Below are positions 29,099 to 38,165 of a stretch of DNA of 64,000 bases, piece after piece. Each line of letters begins with the position of its first letter. Position 1 is the first letter of the stretch. Under the pieces are notes generated by a model. The model did not search any database and was not told the origin of the DNA. It worked only from the letters and a program-made list of their open reading frames with translations. The stretch lies in assembly GCF_001730315.1 (NCBI RefSeq), contig NZ_MIKC01000023.1, positions 62,001 to 126,000 of the forward strand, read 5' to 3'. A program made the translations under genes and the position numbers. The stretch comes from Enterococcus ureilyticus. GTDB lineage: Bacteria > Bacillota > Bacilli > Lactobacillales > Enterococcaceae.

Positions 29099-29481
29099 AA
29101 TTCTCCTCCGTTTACTATTTTGCCTTTAACTGGCTTAACAATAGTTTAAACGTTATGTAAGAAAAAAAAGGGTCATTTATGGTCAAAAAAAAGTAATAGT
29201 TGATCTTTTTTTCTATTATAAGAAAACAAAAACAAATTCCAAACAATACAAGGTGAATATCACAAATGTTATCTAAAAACCCCCCCTTAAAAGGTCATAT
29301 TTTTCTATTTAAAAGAAAAAATTGAATGATATATTTCAAATCATTTTAAAAAGTATAAAGTAATAGTGATTGCTATATAGACAAAGCGGATTGTTTCACG
29401 TTAAAATAAGAAACACCTTGAGATTTATTTCATTAGAAGTTAAAGATAAATAAAAAAACAAAAAAAGAAAGTGTTGATACC
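29099..29481. promoter_or_regulatory. Intergenic control region between LPMO and Mga-type genes
   Basis: Very AT-rich. GGTCA-type repeats occur at 29171, 29181 and 29293 and could be activator sites. No clean sigma-A pair is visible on either strand, which would suit activator-dependent expression. A C7 run lies at 29280-29286. Confidence 0.35.
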
Positions 29482-30945
29482 ATGAAAGACATTCTTTCCT
29501 CACGCTCCAAAAGGCAATTGGAGCTAGTAGAATTATTAGCCGACAATGATTGGGTTACTTTAGCCACCGCATCAGAGACTTTAAATGCCCCAGTAAAAAC
29601 GTTAAAATCAGATATTATTGAACTAGAAGCATTGCTAGCACCTACTACGATCGAAGCTTCCAAAAAGTATGGGATTCGTCTCGCAGCAAATTATGACTTC
29701 TGCAAAACGAGTATCTATCAAAAATTCATAAAAAATAGCGTTGAGTTCCAACTTATCGAAAATATTTTTTTACATAGTTTTTCTACAATCATCGACTTAG
29801 CTGACAATCTGTACACCAGCGTCTCCACAATCAAACGAATCGTCCTACGAGTGAATCAACTGCTTCAATTAGAAGGCTTCACCATTAACTTGAAGAAAAT
29901 GCAGCTCGTTGGTGACCCACACAGTATTTGCAATTTTATGCAGCACTATTTTTATGAGAAGTATGGCGTCGCAGAAAGTCTTCTGACTCCGCCTCAACTG
30001 ATTATTTTAGACCAAGTTGGCCTTCAGATCGTGAAACAGGCGCTTCCAAATAAATCCTCACATGATTTAGATTTTTCTTTATTGAATCGCCTACGTTTTT
30101 ATACGTACACCGTTATTAATCTCTTAAAACATAATAGTGAAAATCAACTGTCTGATATCGCAGAAAAACAATTTGCGATTCTCAATGATACATATGCTTG
30201 CGATGAGTTTTATAGTCAATTCCAATTGCCTTTATCCCAAGCAAACTTAAATACTTTTTTTTACTTGTTTTTCAGCGATGAATACATCGACTCTCTAGCA
30301 CAAGCACAAAAAATGATTAAAAATGATCGAAACGCCTATTTAAAATATCAAAAAATTGAAACTCTTCTATTGGAAATAGAAAAAAAGATGGACAGTAAAT
30401 GCCACAATTTCGAAAATATTTTTATACGTCTGTATAATTTAGACTATCAGATTCACGGACGGACTTATATTTTACATGATAAAAATAAAGAGTTTCTTTT
30501 AAGCATTAAGAATCTGTATGGCCATTTTCCGATGGAATTGATTCAGTCTTTACAAGCAATTTTTTACTCTAGCCCACATAAAGAGTACATGATCAACGAA
30601 TCCATTTCTATTCTATTCACAAATTGGCCTGACTTGCTTGATCGTTTAGAGTATTCAACACCTACTATGAAAGCCTGCCTTTTATTTAACTCTAGTATAG
30701 AGTATATGGATATGCTTTCTGAGCGGATCACTTATTATTTGCGTGGCCGTTTTTCTTGCACACCTTTACATATTACATCTCTAGAAGAATTAGAAAAACA
30801 AGCAGTAGAATATGATTGTATTATCACCAATATCCCAGAAATCTATATCAATACGATTCCAACTATCGTTATTCCTTTGATTCCAGATGCGAAGAGTTTT
30901 GATAAATTAATGTTGGTTTATGAAGATTATTTTGATCAAAATTAA
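29482..30945 (+). CDS. Mga-family transcriptional regulator
   Basis: 487 residues with the Mga plan: an N-terminal winged helix (SSRSKRQLELVELLADNDWV...LKSDIIELEALL), a second Mga-type HTH (about 90-140, ADNLYTSVSTIKRIVLRVNQLL), PRD-like helical domains in the middle and an EIIB-like C-terminal region (about 410-487, CIITNIPEIYINTIPTIVIP). Such regulators control surface and carbohydrate genes and respond to PTS phosphorylation. The divergent LPMO gene is the obvious candidate target. The ribosome site (GAAAGTG) is weak. It ends at a strong terminator. Confidence 0.85.
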   Translation: MKDILSSRSKRQLELVELLADNDWVTLATASETLNAPVKTLKSDIIELEALLAPTTIEASKKYGIRLAANYDFCKTSIYQKFIKNSVEFQLIENIFLHSFSTIIDLADNLYTSVSTIKRIVLRVNQLLQLEGFTINLKKMQLVGDPHSICNFMQHYFYEKYGVAESLLTPPQLIILDQVGLQIVKQALPNKSSHDLDFSLLNRLRFYTYTVINLLKHNSENQLSDIAEKQFAILNDTYACDEFYSQFQLPLSQANLNTFFYLFFSDEYIDSLAQAQKMIKNDRNAYLKYQKIETLLLEIEKKMDSKCHNFENIFIRLYNLDYQIHGRTYILHDKNKEFLLSIKNLYGHFPMELIQSLQAIFYSSPHKEYMINESISILFTNWPDLLDRLEYSTPTMKACLLFNSSIEYMDMLSERITYYLRGRFSCTPLHITSLEELEKQAVEYDCIITNIPEIYINTIPTIVIPLIPDAKSFDKLMLVYEDYFDQN

Positions 30946-30964
30946 CTGGTACTTGTATACAATA

Positions 30965-31013
30965 AAAGGAGCGTGGACAAAACTAAAGTTTAGTTTTGTC
31001 CACGCTCCTTCTT
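30965..31013. terminator. Strong bidirectional terminator
   Basis: Perfect 22-23-bp stem AAGGAGCGTGGACAAAAC... with its complement ending GTTTTGTCCACGCTCCTT, between convergent genes. The GTGGACAAAAC core recurs in variant form at 41727-41772 (CGAAACAAAAC). Confidence 0.88.
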
Positions 31014-31064
31014 GATGATAACCATTCATAGTTTTTATAAAAAATACCTATTTATGTACAGTTT

Positions 31065-31832
31065 TTACTCAAAACTAGGTACTTTTGTTATTAACTTTTC
31101 AAAAATCAGTGTACTCATTACATGTAACATCAATCTTGAACGAATTTTTTTCTGATCTCCAGAACTGCTAGTCAATAAAGAATACGTACTGATCGCTCTT
31201 AGTTTATTCGCAGCTACATTCGTGATTGAAATAATTTTTGTTCTATTACATTTTGCTTTGATCATGGTTTCATTGATCTCATCCACTTGGCCACTTAAAG
31301 AAAAAACAATGACTACATCCTGATCTGTACTCATTTGAGGAATACATTCGATTAAAAATTTATCAGAATAGTCATTTGTCCACAGTCCACTCAATTTTAG
31401 TTTACGATTAAATTCAGTGGCTACTTGAGAACTTGAACCCGTCCCTACACAAAAGATCCTTCTTGCATTAATCAAGCAATTACAAATTTGATCGACATTA
31501 TTTTCATCGATCAATTCTAAAGTTGTCAAGGTGTCTTTTTTTATATCCTCTAAGACACGGACAAAGTTAGAAGCCACTGGGTAACTACGTTGTCTTTCTT
31601 CCCTTGATTGAACAAATGCAGCTTTCAATTCACTGAATGTCGCATAATTCAACTTTTTACATGCTCTGATGATTGTAGCATTTGATACATATAGCACTTC
31701 TTTAATATTTTTTAATTTTAGTTCTTCAATTTTTTCGAATTTTAAAATAAAATCGATGACTCCCCGCTCAGCTTCTGACAATCGCTCATAGTTTGAATTG
31801 ATATCTTTATAAATATCGCTCACATAAATCAA
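31065..31832 (-). CDS. RpiR/MurR-family regulator with SIS domain
   Basis: 255 residues: N-terminal helix-turn-helix (IYKDINSNYERLSEAERGVIDFIL...YVSNATIIRACKKLNY, residues 1-75) and a C-terminal SIS sugar-phosphate-binding domain with FCVGTGSSSQVATEFNRKL and VVIVFSLSGQVDE. It follows the LysR gene by seven bases and is probably cotranscribed. Sensing of a sugar phosphate is expected; no metabolic gene is adjacent on that strand, so targets may be elsewhere. Confidence 0.85.
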   Translation of the reverse strand: MIYVSDIYKDINSNYERLSEAERGVIDFILKFEKIEELKLKNIKEVLYVSNATIIRACKKLNYATFSELKAAFVQSREERQRSYPVASNFVRVLEDIKKDTLTTLELIDENNVDQICNCLINARRIFCVGTGSSSQVATEFNRKLKLSGLWTNDYSDKFLIECIPQMSTDQDVVIVFSLSGQVDEINETMIKAKCNRTKIISITNVAANKLRAISTYSLLTSSSGDQKKIRSRLMLHVMSTLIFEKLITKVPSFE

Positions 31833-31839
31833 ATCCTCT

Positions 31840-32616
31840 CTATATCAGATCGTTGCTCTGCTCCAAAAATAAACGAACATGTTGCCTGTCCTTTTGATTT
31901 CCAACGATATATATAGGAACTTGCTGCTCAATTGGAGCAAAAAGCAACGATTGATTTTGCTTCTCCAGAAAGAAACGCTTGGGTAATATCGACCAACCTA
32001 CTCCTTTTTTTATTAGGTCGATCATCAAGTAAATAGAGTCCACTTCGACAATTTTACATGTCTGCGGATTGATTAAAGATAGCATCATCTTTCTATATGG
32101 ACATTCCTTGTCCCGACTGATCAGACACACATCTTGTATATCTGAGGCAGACAGCCGGCCAACCTCTTCATAAAATAAAACATTGCTATCAAGAGAAGTC
32201 CTTTTATTTGTGATCAATACATCAATTTCTTTGCTTGCATACATTTTTTCTAAGCGATCTGTCCCCTCAATGATTAGCTCTATCGCAGGCTGATAAGGGA
32301 TGACCTTGGTTAATTCAAAGTAATTAAGTGCAATCGTTTGTGTACAACCGATCTTTAGCGGGATTTTTTTGTAATGACGTTGAATTTCATCGATTTGGAT
32401 CAAAATTATTGTTGCGTACTCCAATAACTTTTCTCCTTCTGGAAGTAGTATAACCCCTCGATTTGTCCGCTCAAAAAGCCTCACTGTCAGTTCTTCTTCT
32501 AATAGTCGAATGCGTTCAGTTATATTGGATTGTGCATACCCCATTATTCTGGCGGCTTCTGACATCGAACCAGCGGTTGCTACGCATTGAAAGATCGTTA
32601 AATCGTTCAATTCCAT
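31840..32616 (-). CDS. LysR-family transcriptional regulator
   Basis: 258 residues, a little short for the family (usually about 290). The HTH (MELNDLTIFQCVATAGSMSEAARIMGYAQSNITERIRLLE, residues 1-60, broken here as two motifs) is typical; the effector domain follows from residue 85. GGGTGG precedes the chosen ATG at 32616. Divergent from the DUF4865 gene with a T-N11-A palindrome between (32666-32680), a pairing that suggests direct control. Confidence 0.85.
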   Translation of the reverse strand: MELNDLTIFQCVATAGSMSEAARIMGYAQSNITERIRLLEEELTVRLFERTNRGVILLPEGEKLLEYATIILIQIDEIQRHYKKIPLKIGCTQTIALNYFELTKVIPYQPAIELIIEGTDRLEKMYASKEIDVLITNKRTSLDSNVLFYEEVGRLSASDIQDVCLISRDKECPYRKMMLSLINPQTCKIVEVDSIYLMIDLIKKGVGWSILPKRFFLEKQNQSLLFAPIEQQVPIYIVGNQKDRQHVRLFLEQSNDLI

Positions 32617-32665
32617 CTTACCACCCATTTCTTGCTATCACAATTACTGATACCTTATATCATTT

Positions 32666-32702
32666 TTGCATATTATGCAACACTTTTTGAAAAGAATATA
32701 AT
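32666..32702 (+). promoter_or_regulatory. LysR-type operator and DUF4865 promoter
   Basis: TTGCATATTATGCAA (32666-32680) is a perfect 7-bp inverted repeat with a single centre base and fits T-N11-A. A TATAAT (32697-32702) follows with its -35 position lying inside the palindrome, the geometry of an activator-dependent promoter. Confidence 0.65.
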
Positions 32703-32731
32703 GAATTTATCAAGAATAGGAGGCAACAGAA

Positions 32732-33268
32732 ATGAATGCGATGCAATACAAAATAACTTTACCAGACGATTATGACATGTCAGTGATTAGAAATCGAGTA
32801 ACGACCAATGGAACAAAAACAGATCATTTTGAGGGATTACTTTTTAAAGCTTATCTTATTTCAGAAAAAGTTCAAGGAGCAATTTCTAATTCATATGCGC
32901 CTTTATATGTATGGCGCGAGTCTGAAGGGATGAATCAATTTATTTTTGGAGGATTTTACGACCATATCATTCGTGACTTTGGCTGGCAGTCGGTCCAAAT
33001 CGGTATACCTTTAACCTTAGTTTTACCAGAAAATTTTACGGATGCTATTTATTTAACGGAACAAATGATTCCAATCAATGAACAATTATCTTTGATTGAT
33101 ATAGGCAAAAAAATCGTACACAATCAAACACTCTCGAAAAATAGTCTAGGTTATCTAGCCATCTATAATCCTGATAAATGGCTAGCAGCCGTTTTTGAAT
33201 TTTACGCTGAAAAACCTCTGCACAGTACCGTAGCTCTATATGAGATACTTCATATTTCTACCAGTTAA
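32732..33268 (+). CDS. DUF4865 family protein
   Basis: 178 residues. The opening MQYKITLPDDYDMSVIRNRV, the FKAYLISEKVQGA segment and the SYAPLYVWRESEGMNQFIFGGFYDHI segment are those of DUF4865, a family found next to LysR regulators. No catalytic motif is known. The ATG at 32732 follows AGGAGG; a second ATG (32741) is possible. Confidence 0.85.
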   Translation: MNAMQYKITLPDDYDMSVIRNRVTTNGTKTDHFEGLLFKAYLISEKVQGAISNSYAPLYVWRESEGMNQFIFGGFYDHIIRDFGWQSVQIGIPLTLVLPENFTDAIYLTEQMIPINEQLSLIDIGKKIVHNQTLSKNSLGYLAIYNPDKWLAAVFEFYAEKPLHSTVALYEILHISTS

Positions 33269-33277
33269 AAGAAAATG

Positions 33278-33566
33278 GAGGTTGGGACAGGAGTGTTTAA
33301 TCCCGAGAAATAAGAAGGAATTCACGAAAATTGCTCTTCAAATTTTTGTGAATTTCAGCTTATTTCCGAAGCCTTCAAATCTTAGTGCTTTAGCACTTAG
33401 AATTTGATGTGATCGAAGCGTAGTGATTGCTTCTGCTCCCACCGTTTATACGGATTCCTTGAGTCTGAGATATAATGATGTGACCCCAAAAAATTGTATT
33501 TTTCACGTACAACTTTTAGGGTGCACATCATAACTCGTAGAGTTACGTCCCAGACTCTATTTTTTA
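33278..33566. repeat. Long dispersed repeat copy, inverted and with extra inserted sequence
   Basis: Reads as the reverse complement of the 27441-27557 element: GAGGTTGGGACAGGAGTGTTTAATCCCGAGAAATAAGAAGG at the left (split here: outer 20 bases, then inner), GCTTCTGCTCCCACCGTTTA, GGATTCCTTGAGTCTGAGAT and a final CGTAGAGTTACGTCCCAGAC. About 110 extra bases (33322-33431, with AATTCACGAAAATT...GTGAATT and CTTAGTGCTTTAGCACTTAG hairpins) and about 40 in the terminal loop (33478-33528) are inserted. Confidence 0.82.
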
Positions 33567-33569
33567 TCA

Positions 33570-34127
33570 TTACTGGCATTTAAAACAATGAAGTAAATGA
33601 TCATCTACCATGCCTGTTGCTTGCATAAACGCATAAACGGTCGTTGTCCCCAAGAATTTAAAGCCCTTTTTCTTCAGATCTTTACTGATTCTATCAGACA
33701 ATTCTGTAGAAGCTGGGACTTCTTTGATATCTTGCCATCGATTTTTGATAGGCTTTCCATCTACGTAAGCCCAGATAAATCGATCAAAGCGACCATATTC
33801 CTCTCGAATTGCCATAAAGGCCTGTGCATTATTGATCGTGGCCTTGATTTTTAGTTTATTTCTAATAATGCCTGGATCTTCTAATAACAAATCGACTTTC
33901 TCTTGGTCATACTTTGCAATTTTTAAATAATCAAACTGATCATAGGCACTAGTCAAGGTCGCTCTTTTTTTCAGAATCGTTGACCAGCTCAAACCAGCTT
34001 GCATACTTTCTAAAATCAACATTTCAAAGAGTTTTTGATCATCGTGTTGCGCAGTGCCCCACTCTTCATCATGATACTTCTCTTCTAGTTCATTGCCATT
34101 TGCCCAATCACACCGAATTTTTTCCAT
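33570..34127 (-). CDS. tag: DNA-3-methyladenine glycosylase I
   Basis: 185 residues. It excises 3-methyladenine from alkylated DNA. Family marks: CDWANGNELEEKYHDEEWG at the N-terminus, LILESMQAGLSWSTILKKR, FLGTTTVYAFMQATGMVDDH near the end, and the zinc ligands Cys and His in the N-terminal motif with the His/Cys pair in HCFKC. Monocistronic, with the inverted repeat element 3'. Confidence 0.93.
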   Translation of the reverse strand: MEKIRCDWANGNELEEKYHDEEWGTAQHDDQKLFEMLILESMQAGLSWSTILKKRATLTSAYDQFDYLKIAKYDQEKVDLLLEDPGIIRNKLKIKATINNAQAFMAIREEYGRFDRFIWAYVDGKPIKNRWQDIKEVPASTELSDRISKDLKKKGFKFLGTTTVYAFMQATGMVDDHLLHCFKCQ

Positions 34128-34186
34128 ATCCTACTCCATTCTTTTTTACTAAGCATAACACGAGAACATACGTTTGTAAAATGTGT

Positions 34187-34222
34187 AAAAAAATTAAGAC
34201 ATTTTATCGCCTTAATTTTTTT
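34187..34222. terminator. Bidirectional terminator
   Basis: AAAAAAATTAAG / CTTAATTTTTTT with a 12-base loop; it lies 3' of the YieK-like gene and 5' of tag. Confidence 0.8.
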
Positions 34223-34229
34223 CATTCTT

Positions 34230-34949
<720 letters not shown>

Positions 34950-34961
34950 TTATACTCCAAT

Positions 34962-34990
34962 TGTATAATGTGGGAACCATCCCATGTCAA
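34962..34990 (-). promoter_or_regulatory. Promoter of the YieK-like gene
   Basis: Minus strand TTGACA (34985-34990), 17 bp, TATACA (34962-34967). The spacer holds TGGGA-ACCA-TCCCA (34971-34984), an inverted repeat that could be a repressor site. Confidence 0.72.
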
Positions 34991-35030
34991 TGGCTTAATC
35001 AAAATAAATAGAACGTTTTCTTTTTTGATT

Positions 35031-35085
35031 GAAGGTGAACCCGCCCTCCTCACACAAAGGTTGGTCTGGTTCACCTTTTTTTTAT
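35031..35085 (+). terminator. Terminator oriented against both flanking genes
   Basis: GAAGGTGAACC pairs with GGTTCACCTT followed by nine T on the plus strand. Neighbouring genes both run on the minus strand, where the hairpin has no T run. It may end antisense or readthrough transcription. Confidence 0.7.
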
Positions 35086-35846
35086 TTATAGATCGCCCAA
35101 AAATTCAAAGCTTCATTCATTAATTCATCTGCTGTAAATTCCTTTTTCGAATGTCCTTTAATTTCAGAATCATTTGGGTCATTCAGCCAGAATTTCCCAT
35201 TATTTGTCCCAGTAAGTACCATGATATGGCCAGTTTCTGTAAATAAACCTGGTTTCACGGAAATAATGACTGGATGATTTTGTTTTAGCTGTTCTTCAAC
35301 AGCAGTAATATCTGTTTCAAGATCTTCAAATTGATAGCCCTTAGCCATTGCAAAATCAGAGAAAGCTGACCACGCTGTTCCTTCCCCTTCTAAATAGTAA
35401 TCATTTTTGGACCAATTTAGAATATCTTGTGGTGTATATTGTTTGTTATCTAAAAAAGAAGAGACCATCGCTAATGAAAGAATCGCACAGCCATTGATTT
35501 CTAGAGTATTTCCATCAGGATTCCCCATACCATAAGGTGTGGCCTTCCATTTATCATCAGTTTGTAACAATAACTCGATCGGCATTCGATTGACAAATTT
35601 TCCTTGTCTTAAATCTTCATTGACTTGTTCTGTATAGGTGAGTTTTTTGACCTTCTCTGGTTCTTTTGAACTCTCACTTGTCTCCGTTACTTTTGGTTCA
35701 TCTGCTTTTCCATCAGCAAATAATGCTGAAAAACCATGCCCTTCTTCCATCGGTGCTACTTTGGCTAAAATAGCCCCTGCAAATGCTGCTACTACTAGTA
35801 ATGCAATAATAGGTAATGTTGATTTTTTTTCTATTTTTTGCTTCAT
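35082..35846 (-). CDS. Exported C39-like cysteine peptidase family protein
   Basis: 254 residues: signal or membrane anchor (10-28), a charged Ser/Glu/Lys linker (40-70) and a papain-like Peptidase_C39_2 domain (about 85-254). Cys is in INGCAILSLAMV, His in TGHIMVLTG and Asn/Asp in FWLNDPND, so the triad is present. Proteins of this group are extracellular and may process peptides or wall bridges; the substrate is unknown. GAGGGAG precedes the ATG. Confidence 0.82.
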   Translation of the reverse strand: MKQKIEKKSTLPIIALLVVAAFAGAILAKVAPMEEGHGFSALFADGKADEPKVTETSESSKEPEKVKKLTYTEQVNEDLRQGKFVNRMPIELLLQTDDKWKATPYGMGNPDGNTLEINGCAILSLAMVSSFLDNKQYTPQDILNWSKNDYYLEGEGTAWSAFSDFAMAKGYQFEDLETDITAVEEQLKQNHPVIISVKPGLFTETGHIMVLTGTNNGKFWLNDPNDSEIKGHSKKEFTADELMNEALNFWAIYK

Positions 35847-35998
35847 TGATATCTCCCTCTTTTAAGTTGAAAGTTCCAGCTATTTCTCTCACTTTCAAAC
35901 AAATTACTTAAACGTAATCAGTACTTCTAATATTACTGAATCTGCTGAAAAAAGCAAGTAAGAATAATCATTTATAAAGTTATTGCGAACATATTTTC

Positions 35999-36027
35999 TT
36001 GAATTATTTCTCTTTATTAGGTAGAAT
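35999..36027 (+). promoter_or_regulatory. Promoter of the 121-residue protein gene
   Basis: TTGAAT, 17 bp, TAGAAT, about 50 bp before the AAGGAGG site. Confidence 0.62.
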
Positions 36028-36087
36028 AGTAGTACCTGATTATTCAGAGTCTGATAGTAGCAGTAAATTCGCGAAGGAGGTAGAAGA

Positions 36088-36453
36088 ATGGACAACAACC
36101 ATAAATCAACAATGAAAAGCATTTCAAAATTGATCAGCCAATCTTCCCAAAGTTTCTTTTCGGCATTTTTAGACGACTCTAAAGATAAGCAGAGTAAAAA
36201 TAAAGAGCGTGAAGAAATTCTTAAGAAATTACAAGTTGCTTCTGCGCAAAAAAGTTTAGTTGTTTTACAATTAAAAGAAGTGCCGACTTCTCAAAAATTC
36301 GAAACAGTTTCTGGATGGATCGTCTCCAAGAATATAAGTGATTCGATCATGTTACGCTTACAAGAAGATAGCCAACAAATCCGGATGATCACTGTTGACC
36401 ATATAAAAAAAGTTAGTACCTTGTCTAAAAATGACAAACGTCTGATTAAATAA
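36088..36453 (+). CDS. Uncharacterised 121-residue protein, possibly YolD-like
   Basis: Not recognised with certainty. A Ser/Lys-rich N-terminal helix region (1-50) precedes a compact beta-rich part (about 60-110, VSGWIVSKNISDSIMLRL then IRMITVDHIKKVSTL) that recalls the small barrel of YolD-like or Sm-like proteins. No signal peptide or membrane span. A strong promoter, an AAGGAGG site and a terminator make it a genuine single gene. Confidence 0.75.
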   Translation: MDNNHKSTMKSISKLISQSSQSFFSAFLDDSKDKQSKNKEREEILKKLQVASAQKSLVVLQLKEVPTSQKFETVSGWIVSKNISDSIMLRLQEDSQQIRMITVDHIKKVSTLSKNDKRLIK

Positions 36454-36460
36454 AAAACTG

Positions 36461-36499
36461 TTGGAGAGGAGCATAAGCGCTTTTCTCTAATTTTTTTAT
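36461..36499 (+). terminator. Terminator
   Basis: GGAGAGGAGC / GCGCTTTTCTC imperfect stem and a T7 run after the 121-residue gene. Confidence 0.65.
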
Positions 36500-36626
36500 T
36501 TAAAGATCAATTCTCTCTACCATTTCGCTCATCCATTGGCTAGGAGAACAAGCATTTTCTCCAATCATGTGATTTGAATCGATCTTTTTGTGATAAAATG
36601 AACAAAAAGAAGCATTGGAGGATACT

Positions 36627-37103
36627 ATGAACAACACAATCAAACCGCTCTTATCTACAAATGGAGCTCAGCTTAAAGAAGCACTCACACTTGTTCACTC
36701 AGTTTTCCAAGAATTTGAAGCACCTGATTACGCTAATGAAGGGATCGAACGTTTCAAACAATTTATCACTTTTGATGAAATCACTCAACAACTAGTTGCC
36801 AAAGAATTGATGATTTGGTCCCATTTCTCCGATGAATCAAAAATAACAGGAATGATTGCATTGCGTCTACCAAACCATATCTCCTTACTTTTTGTAGACA
36901 AAGCCTATCACAAACAAGGGATTGCACGCCGACTTGTGGAAACCGTTGCGACATACTGCCAAACATTTCACAATATTTCAGAACTGACACTCAACTCTTC
37001 CCCTTACGCAATTAAAGCTTACAAACATCTAAGCTTTAGCCCTACAGACATTCAGCAGGAAATTGATGGAATTATTTTTACCCCAATGAAAAAAATACTA
37101 TAA
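36627..37103 (+). CDS. GNAT-family N-acetyltransferase
   Basis: 158 residues from MNNTIKPLL (GGAGG seven bases before). The acetyl-CoA loop is HKQGIARRLVETV preceded by the LLFVDKAY strand, and NSSPYAIKAYKHLSFSP is the usual C-terminal element. The acceptor is unknown. No operon partner is obvious. Confidence 0.85.
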   Translation: MNNTIKPLLSTNGAQLKEALTLVHSVFQEFEAPDYANEGIERFKQFITFDEITQQLVAKELMIWSHFSDESKITGMIALRLPNHISLLFVDKAYHKQGIARRLVETVATYCQTFHNISELTLNSSPYAIKAYKHLSFSPTDIQQEIDGIIFTPMKKIL

Positions 37104-37205
37104 ATCAACTGCACAAGTGCCGTCAAAAAAGTTATACTAGCTATAGAGGAATCGTTATTTTCCTATCGGCTAAAAGAAACATTACGTAAGGCAGGAGGAA
37201 CGATC

Positions 37206-37673
37206 ATGTATCTAACCATGTATGAAGATACCCACGAAACACTTATTCATAATTACTGCTTATCAGAAAAAAAAATGCGCTACGTTCGTGAACCTAAAAT
37301 AGCTACAGCTTTAATAAAAAAAGATCCACTGCGACACGCTATTCTTGCTTTTGAAGGCGACTATTTAGTAGCTTTTTTAACCCTTTATGAAGCCAACGGT
37401 GGCAGCTTTTACTCTACAAATAAAAACTGTTTATTAGTACAAGATCTCTCAACTGATTATCGTCATTTAAGGAATGGCTATGTCCAACAAGCGGTTCAAT
37501 TATTACCAGCCTTCGTCCGACAACAGTTTCCGACTATTGATGAACTGATGATCATCGTCAATGAAGATCAGGCTTTCACCAAGGTATTATGCAAAGAAGC
37601 TGGGTTTCAAAATATTTATAGTGAGTTGCCTGATATTTATGGTTCTCAAGTTTTTCTACAGATTCTACTTTAA
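37206..37673 (+). CDS. Degenerate GNAT-like acetyltransferase
   Basis: 155 residues. The fold order is GNAT-like (AILAFEGDYLVAFLTLYEANG, LLVQDLSTDYRHLRNGYVQQAV, ELMIIVNEDQAFTKVLCKEAGF), but the CoA loop lacks the Gly-rich Q/RxxGxG/A signature, so activity is doubtful. AGGAGG lies ahead of the ATG. It is followed after 17 bases by the ACT-domain gene, suggesting an operon. Confidence 0.7.
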   Translation: MYLTMYEDTHETLIHNYCLSEKKMRYVREPKIATALIKKDPLRHAILAFEGDYLVAFLTLYEANGGSFYSTNKNCLLVQDLSTDYRHLRNGYVQQAVQLLPAFVRQQFPTIDELMIIVNEDQAFTKVLCKEAGFQNIYSELPDIYGSQVFLQILL

Positions 37674-37690
37674 ATAAATGGAGGTATCCT

Positions 37691-38074
37691 ATGCAACTCA
37701 AGCTATTAGATTCTATCGATTATACAATTTTAAAATTACCTGCTCATGCTGAAATCCCCACTTTCTTTTATAAAATAGACACGTTCAAAAGCATTACCTA
37801 CACCAAAGAAGAGTGTTCTCTTGTTGTACCGACAGCAACCATCGAAACAAAAGACGCTTTATCTATTGATAGTAACTGGTTCATTATCCAGGTCGTCGGC
37901 GAGTTGGATTTTTCTCTCGTTGGTATTTTGACTCAGTTAGCCAATCCATTAGCTGAAAATCTAATTTCAATTTTTGCTTTATCTACTTATAATACTGATT
38001 ACCTTCTGATTAAAAATAGGGATAAAGAAAAAGCTATCCATGTACTTAGCCAGTACGGTCATACCTTTCAATAA
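37691..38074 (+). CDS. ACT-domain (ACT_7/CASTOR-like) protein
   Basis: 127 residues with two ACT-like halves; the second, FIIQVVGELDFSLVGILTQLANPLAENLISIFALSTYNTDYLLI, is typical of small-molecule-sensing ACT_7 domains that bind amino acids. No enzyme domain is attached. GGAGG precedes the ATG. Ligand unknown. Confidence 0.8.
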   Translation: MQLKLLDSIDYTILKLPAHAEIPTFFYKIDTFKSITYTKEECSLVVPTATIETKDALSIDSNWFIIQVVGELDFSLVGILTQLANPLAENLISIFALSTYNTDYLLIKNRDKEKAIHVLSQYGHTFQ

Positions 38075-38165
38075 TATTTCATTGAATTCTCTTTTATGGG
38101 TATTATTTGAACAATCTGCTACAATAAAAGGGATAACATGAACGCTGGTTTAAAGGAGACATAAT

